Of a stretch of 64,000 nucleotides of DNA, positions 60,309-64,000 are shown in pieces. The stretch lies in contig NZ_CAAJGM010000274.1 in the NCBI RefSeq assembly GCF_900996235.1, positions 174,332 to 238,331 on the forward strand, read 5' to 3'. The notes beneath the pieces are model-generated. The model did no database searches, was not told where the DNA came from, and worked only from the letters and a program-made list of their open reading frames with translations. How positions within the stretch are numbered: the stretch's first letter is position 1; every line of letters starts with the position of its first letter. This stretch comes from Paraburkholderia sp. BCC1885. GTDB lineage: Bacteria; Pseudomonadota; Gammaproteobacteria; Burkholderiales; Burkholderiaceae. The position numbers and the translations under genes are program-made.

Positions 60309-62387
60309 TCAAACGCGCTCGACTTCGACGAGGCAGTCGTAGAAGGTGGCCGAGCCGCCCAGGTCCGTGAGCGCCTGGCTCGTGACCTGATTGGCGTTGC
60401 AACCATCAGGAGCCAGTTTTTTCCACCAGATGGAGAGACCGACGACCAGCCCTTCACGTGCCTTATCCGTCACGCGGGCGCGCGCCTGCATCGAGCCGCG
60501 GTCGTTGAAGATGCGAACCTTATCACCATCGGCCACCTGGCGCGGGCTGGCGTCGGAAGGATGAATGTCGACGCGCGGTTCGCCCTCCGTGGCGCGCAAA
60601 CTTTCCACGTTGACGAACGTGCTGTTCAGAAAGTTACGGGCCGGAGGCGAGATCATGGCGAGCGGATAGCGCGCGGCGAGTTCGGGCGCGCCGTCTGCGG
60701 ATTCGTAGGGCGGCAGATAGTCCGGCAACGGATCGAGTCCCTGCTGCGCGAGGCGCTCACTGAAAAACTCGCACTTGCCGGACGGCGTGCGAAATCCGCC
60801 GTCGGCGAACGGAGCGTCGGGCAGATTAAGCCTGGCCCAGCCGGTTTGTTTCAGCGACTCCCAACTGATGCCCTCGAACGCCGGATCGTCCCAGCGCAAG
60901 GCATGAGCCGCAATCGACTCGTCCGACTCGAATAGCGCCGGTTCCTGCAGATTCATCTGGCGGGCGATGCCACGGAAAATTTCGGTATTCGGCCGGGCCT
61001 CTCCTACCGGCTCGATTGCCGGGAGGTTCGCCATGATGTGCGTGTGGCCGTAAGACTTATGCAGGTCGAGGTGTTCGAGTTGCGTGGTTGCCGGGAGCAA
61101 TAGATCGGCGTAATCCGCCGTATCAGTCTGGAAATGCTCGAGGACGATCGTGAACAGATCTTCCCGTGCGAAGCCGGCCGCGACCCGCGCCGAATCCGGC
61201 GCCACGGCGACCGGATTCGAGTTATAGACGACGATGGCCTCGACCTTCGGGCCGAAGCTGGCGTCGCCCGGATGCAGCAAGGCGTCGCCGATGGCATTCA
61301 TATTGATCACACGCGCTTGCCGCGACGGCCAGCCGGGCATCAGATCGGGACGCTGCAAGGCGTGCGAATTGACCGGCGCCCATCCCGACGACGACAGCAA
61401 TGCGCCGCCCGAGCGCTCGCGCCACGCGCCCGTCAGCGACGGCAGACAGGCAATCGCGCGGACCGCGTTACCGCCGCCACGCACTCGTTGCAGGCCGTAA
61501 TTCATGCGGATGGCGGCTTTCCGGGTGCTGCCGTACAAACGCCCTAGGTCGACAATCGTTTGCTCGTCGATGCCGCAAATCTGCGCGACACGGGACGGCG
61601 GATAAGTTAGCGCCCGCGCCTTCAATTGATCGAACCCCAGCGTATGGTCGGCAATATAGGCGTGATCGAGCAGATCGTCGCGAATCAGCACGTTCATCAT
61701 GCCGAGGGCAAGCGCGCCGTCAGTACCGGGTTTGAGCGCGATGTGCTGATGACATTTTTCCGCCGTCAGCGAGCGATACGGGTCAATCGCAATCAGCCGT
61801 GCGCCACGGCGCTTGGCTTCCTGGGCGCGCGTCCAGAGGTGCAGATTCGAGGCGATCGGATTGGAGCCCCAGATCAGGATCAGTTCGCTCTCGGCGAAAT
61901 ACTCCGTGAGCATGCCGAGGCTCGCGCCATAGGTGTATTTCAGGCCGGCGGCGCCGGCAGCCGCGCAAATCGTGCGATCTAGCTGGGAGGCGCCCAGCTT
62001 GTGGAAAAACCGCTGCGCGATACTGTCGCCTTGCACCAGACCCATCGTACCGGCGTAGCTGTACGGAACGATTGCCTCGGGAGCACGCGCCGCGATTTCC
62101 GACAGACGCCTAGCCGCGAGCTCTAGCGCTTCTTCCCAGCCGATAGGTTCGAAGCGACCCTCGCCTTTGGCGCCGACCCGACGCATGGGCGTCGTAAGCC
62201 GGCGCGGATGATGGACCCGCTCGGCATAGCGGCTGACCTTGGTGCACAAGGCTCCTTGGGTCGGCGGATGGTCGGGATCGCCGACCACCTTGATCGCCCG
62301 TCCGTTCTCGACTGTGACGCGCATGGCGCAGGTATCCGGGCAGTCATGCGGACAAACTGCGCGGGCAAATTCAGTCGGGGCATTCAT
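60309..62387 (-). CDS. Molybdopterin-dependent oxidoreductase, [4Fe-4S] (DMSO reductase superfamily)
   Basis: 692 residues. The N-terminal [4Fe-4S] ligands are C12, C16, C20 and C48 (CPHDCPDTC, GALCTKV). The Mo-bisPGD body is followed by a molybdopterin dinucleotide-binding C-terminal domain (VDIHPSDASPRQVADGDKVRIFNDRG). No signal peptide or Tat twin-arginine motif is seen, so the enzyme is probably cytoplasmic. The substrate is unknown; formate-dehydrogenase-like and thiosulfate/polysulfide reductase-like relatives exist. No maturation or partner gene is adjacent. Confidence 0.9.
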   Translation of the reverse strand: MNAPTEFARAVCPHDCPDTCAMRVTVENGRAIKVVGDPDHPPTQGALCTKVSRYAERVHHPRRLTTPMRRVGAKGEGRFEPIGWEEALELAARRLSEIAARAPEAIVPYSYAGTMGLVQGDSIAQRFFHKLGASQLDRTICAAAGAAGLKYTYGASLGMLTEYFAESELILIWGSNPIASNLHLWTRAQEAKRRGARLIAIDPYRSLTAEKCHQHIALKPGTDGALALGMMNVLIRDDLLDHAYIADHTLGFDQLKARALTYPPSRVAQICGIDEQTIVDLGRLYGSTRKAAIRMNYGLQRVRGGGNAVRAIACLPSLTGAWRERSGGALLSSSGWAPVNSHALQRPDLMPGWPSRQARVINMNAIGDALLHPGDASFGPKVEAIVVYNSNPVAVAPDSARVAAGFAREDLFTIVLEHFQTDTADYADLLLPATTQLEHLDLHKSYGHTHIMANLPAIEPVGEARPNTEIFRGIARQMNLQEPALFESDESIAAHALRWDDPAFEGISWESLKQTGWARLNLPDAPFADGGFRTPSGKCEFFSERLAQQGLDPLPDYLPPYESADGAPELAARYPLAMISPPARNFLNSTFVNVESLRATEGEPRVDIHPSDASPRQVADGDKVRIFNDRGSMQARARVTDKAREGLVVGLSIWWKKLAPDGCNANQVTSQALTDLGGSATFYDCLVEVERV

Positions 62388-62562
62388 TGGCTGGTCAGTG
62401 CAATGGGATGGGCGGCGTGGCGCGAAGCGTAATTTTATTACTTCCGCGAGGGGCCGCGCGCGGCGACGCCGCCAAAAATACGGGTGGGCGTAGAATTAAC
62501 CATCACCGAGCCCGGGCGAAGGCGCCTCGAGCATCCCAATGCATAGAGAAGCACAACGCACC

Positions 62563-63756
62563 ATGAAACTAATCCCCGAAATTCAGGCCGCTCACGGCGA
62601 AATCCAGACCCTCCGACGAACCATTCACGCCCATCCCGAACTGCGTTACGAAGAACGCCAGACCTCCGATCTGGTGGCGAAAAGCCTCAGCGACTGGGGT
62701 ATCGAAGTGCATCGCGGTCTTGGCAAGACCGGCGTGGTCGGCGTTCTGAAGCGCGGCAGCAGCGCGCGCTCAATCGGTTTGCGGGCCGATATGGACGCCC
62801 TTCCTATTCAGGAACTCAACGGTTTCGAGCATCGCTCCCAGCACGACGGGAAAATGCACGCCTGTGGCCACGATGGCCATACGGCCATGTTGCTGGGCGC
62901 GGCTCGGCACCTGGCGAAATACGGCGAATTCGACGGCACGATTGTATTCATTTTCCAGCCAGCCGAAGAAGGCGGCGCGGGCGCGCGGGCCATGATCGAG
63001 GACGGTCTGTTCACGAAGTTTCCCGTCGATGCAGTGTTCGGAATTCATAATTGGCCGGGCATGCCGACGGGACACTTCGGTGTGACCGAGGGCCCGATCA
63101 TGGCTTCGAGCAACGAATTCCGCATCGAAATCACTGGCGTCGGCTCTCACGCGGCGTTACCGCACAATGGCCGTGATCCCGTTTTCACCGCGGTGCAGAT
63201 CGCCAATGGTCTGCAGAGCATCATCACACGCAACAAGAAGCCGCTCGACACCGCCGTGCTGTCGATCACGCAGATCCACGCCGGCGACGCGGTAAACGTA
63301 GTGCCGGACCGGGCCTGGATTGGCGGTACGGTGCGCACATTCACGACGGAAACGCTCGATCTGATCGAGACGCGCATGCGCAAGATTGTCGAAAACACCG
63401 CGGATGCTTACGACTGCTCGGTGAAGATCACCTTCCTTCGCAACTATCCGCCGACGGTGAATAGTAGTGAGGAGGCACGCTTTGCTGCGTCGGTCATGAA
63501 AGAGATTGTGGGTGCAGAAAATGTTAACGATGCCGTAGAGCCGACGATGGGCGCCGAGGACTTTTCGTTCATGCTGCTGGCCAAGCCCGGCTGTTATGCA
63601 TTCCTCGGAAACGGCACGGGCGGACATCGCGATGCTGGCCACGGCGCCGGGCCGTGCATGCTGCATAACGCGAGTTACGATTTCAACGATGAGCTTTTGC
63701 CCATTGGATCAACTTATTGGGTGAAGCTGGCGCAGAAGTTTCTCGCGCCGATGTGA
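62563..63756 (+). CDS. M20 family amidohydrolase (hippurate hydrolase type)
   Basis: Zinc/manganese metallopeptidase, about 397 residues. HACGHDGHTAM gives C101 and H103 as metal ligands, and PAEEGGAG holds the catalytic Glu. The ending TMGAEDFSFMLLAKPG has the C-terminal metal site. Relatives cleave N-acyl amino acids such as hippurate; the substrate is not known. An in-frame ATG at 62539 would add 8 residues. It is divergent from the molybdenum enzyme. Confidence 0.92.
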   Translation: MKLIPEIQAAHGEIQTLRRTIHAHPELRYEERQTSDLVAKSLSDWGIEVHRGLGKTGVVGVLKRGSSARSIGLRADMDALPIQELNGFEHRSQHDGKMHACGHDGHTAMLLGAARHLAKYGEFDGTIVFIFQPAEEGGAGARAMIEDGLFTKFPVDAVFGIHNWPGMPTGHFGVTEGPIMASSNEFRIEITGVGSHAALPHNGRDPVFTAVQIANGLQSIITRNKKPLDTAVLSITQIHAGDAVNVVPDRAWIGGTVRTFTTETLDLIETRMRKIVENTADAYDCSVKITFLRNYPPTVNSSEEARFAASVMKEIVGAENVNDAVEPTMGAEDFSFMLLAKPGCYAFLGNGTGGHRDAGHGAGPCMLHNASYDFNDELLPIGSTYWVKLAQKFLAPM

Positions 63757-63833
63757 GTTCGCAGGAACATGTGTGGCCGCTCTTCGCGCTTTGCGGGTGG
63801 GGCGGTTTCTCGTATTTTCGGCCGCGTAAACGC

Positions 63834-63863
63834 AGAAACCCCACCTTTTAGGGGTGGGGTTTC
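63834..63863 (-). terminator. Terminator of the rrn operon
   Basis: AGAAACCCCACC and GGTGGGGTTTCT arms form a strong hairpin with a short loop, 17 bases after the 5S 3' end on the minus strand. The run of Ts is short. Confidence 0.75.
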
Positions 63864-63879
63864 TGTTTGCTGCGAGGGA

Positions 63880-63995
63880 GCCTGACGATTACCTACTTTC
63901 ACACGGGTAATCCGCACTATCATCGGCGTGGAGTCGTTTCACGGTCCTGTTCGGGATGGGAAGGGGTGGTACCGACACGCTATGGTCATCAGGCA
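63880..63995 (-). rRNA. rrf: 5S ribosomal RNA
   Basis: About 116 bases on the minus strand beginning TGCCTGATGACCATAG and ending GTAATCGTCAGGC, with the two ends complementary as in 5S helix I. CCCATCCCGAACAGG and CGCCGATGATAGTG are conserved 5S segments. It is the last gene of an rRNA operon; the 23S gene should lie beyond the right edge. Exact ends may vary by a few bases. Confidence 0.95.
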
Positions 63996-64000
63996 TGACT

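Noticed and set aside
1..64000. Mobile elements, prophage, toxin-antitoxin or defence systems
   Set aside because: Every stretch is accounted for by core genes or short intergenic DNA; no transposase, integrase, terminal repeats or anomalous gene block was seen.

Overview
The window is a gene-dense, high-GC stretch of a betaproteobacterial chromosome. The gene content and order fit the main chromosome of a Burkholderia/Paraburkholderia-type organism (Burkholderiales): accC-prmA-DUF3426-tpx, a lysine-rich histone H1-like gene beside nrdB-nrdA, pilBCD-coaE-zapD-yacG, and a full mra/dcw cluster followed by lpxC and secA. That assignment rests on recognising proteins and gene order, not on a search. 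Nearly every gene is a conserved housekeeping gene. I saw no prophage, insertion sequence, CRISPR array, toxin-antitoxin pair, secondary-metabolite cluster or defence island.

Layout. 1-5 kb: the end of accC, prmA, a zinc-ribbon membrane protein, thiol peroxidase and a PfkB-family kinase. 5-11.4 kb (minus strand): a histone H1-like protein, nrdB and nrdA, with an elaborate control region upstream of nrdA (promoter, two NrdR-type boxes, three DnaA-type boxes). 11.4-19.5 kb: ampD, a small membrane protein, a CcsA/YpjD-like protein, ffh, a phosphoribosyltransferase, marC, proS, rppH and a CNP1-like lipoprotein. 19.6-25.6 kb: proB, obgE, rpmA and rplU on the minus strand; ispB, tRNA-Pro(CGG) and a CorC-type transporter on the plus strand. 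25.7-31.2 kb (plus): pilB, pilC, pilD, coaE, zapD, yacG. 31.3-36.9 kb (minus): a MutT-type Nudix hydrolase, a DUF815 ATPase, argJ and secA. 37.1-57.1 kb: a DUF721 protein (plus), then lpxC, a peroxiredoxin and the division/cell-wall cluster, all on the minus strand. In transcription order the cluster is mraZ-rsmH-ftsL-ftsI-murE-murF-mraY-murD-ftsW-murG-murC-ddl-ftsQ-ftsA-ftsZ. 57.6-64 kb: coq7, an acyl-CoA ligase and a molybdopterin oxidoreductase (minus), an M20 amidohydrolase (plus), and the 5S rRNA at the end of an rrn operon whose 23S gene should lie beyond the right edge.

How the genes work together. The dcw block makes the lipid II precursor (murC-F, ddl, mraY, murG), polymerises and crosslinks it at the septum (ftsW, ftsI) and assembles the divisome (ftsL, ftsQ, ftsA, ftsZ). 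Eight of its junctions are 4-base ATGA overlaps, which implies tight translational coupling. ampD recycles wall fragments and zapD bundles FtsZ. nrdAB supplies dNTPs, and its putative DnaA and NrdR sites would link supply to replication initiation and to nucleotide level. The most interesting non-coding signals are the nrdA control region, the 10-bp-period repeats overlapping the mraZ promoter, and a helically phased A-tract array next to the histone-like gene.
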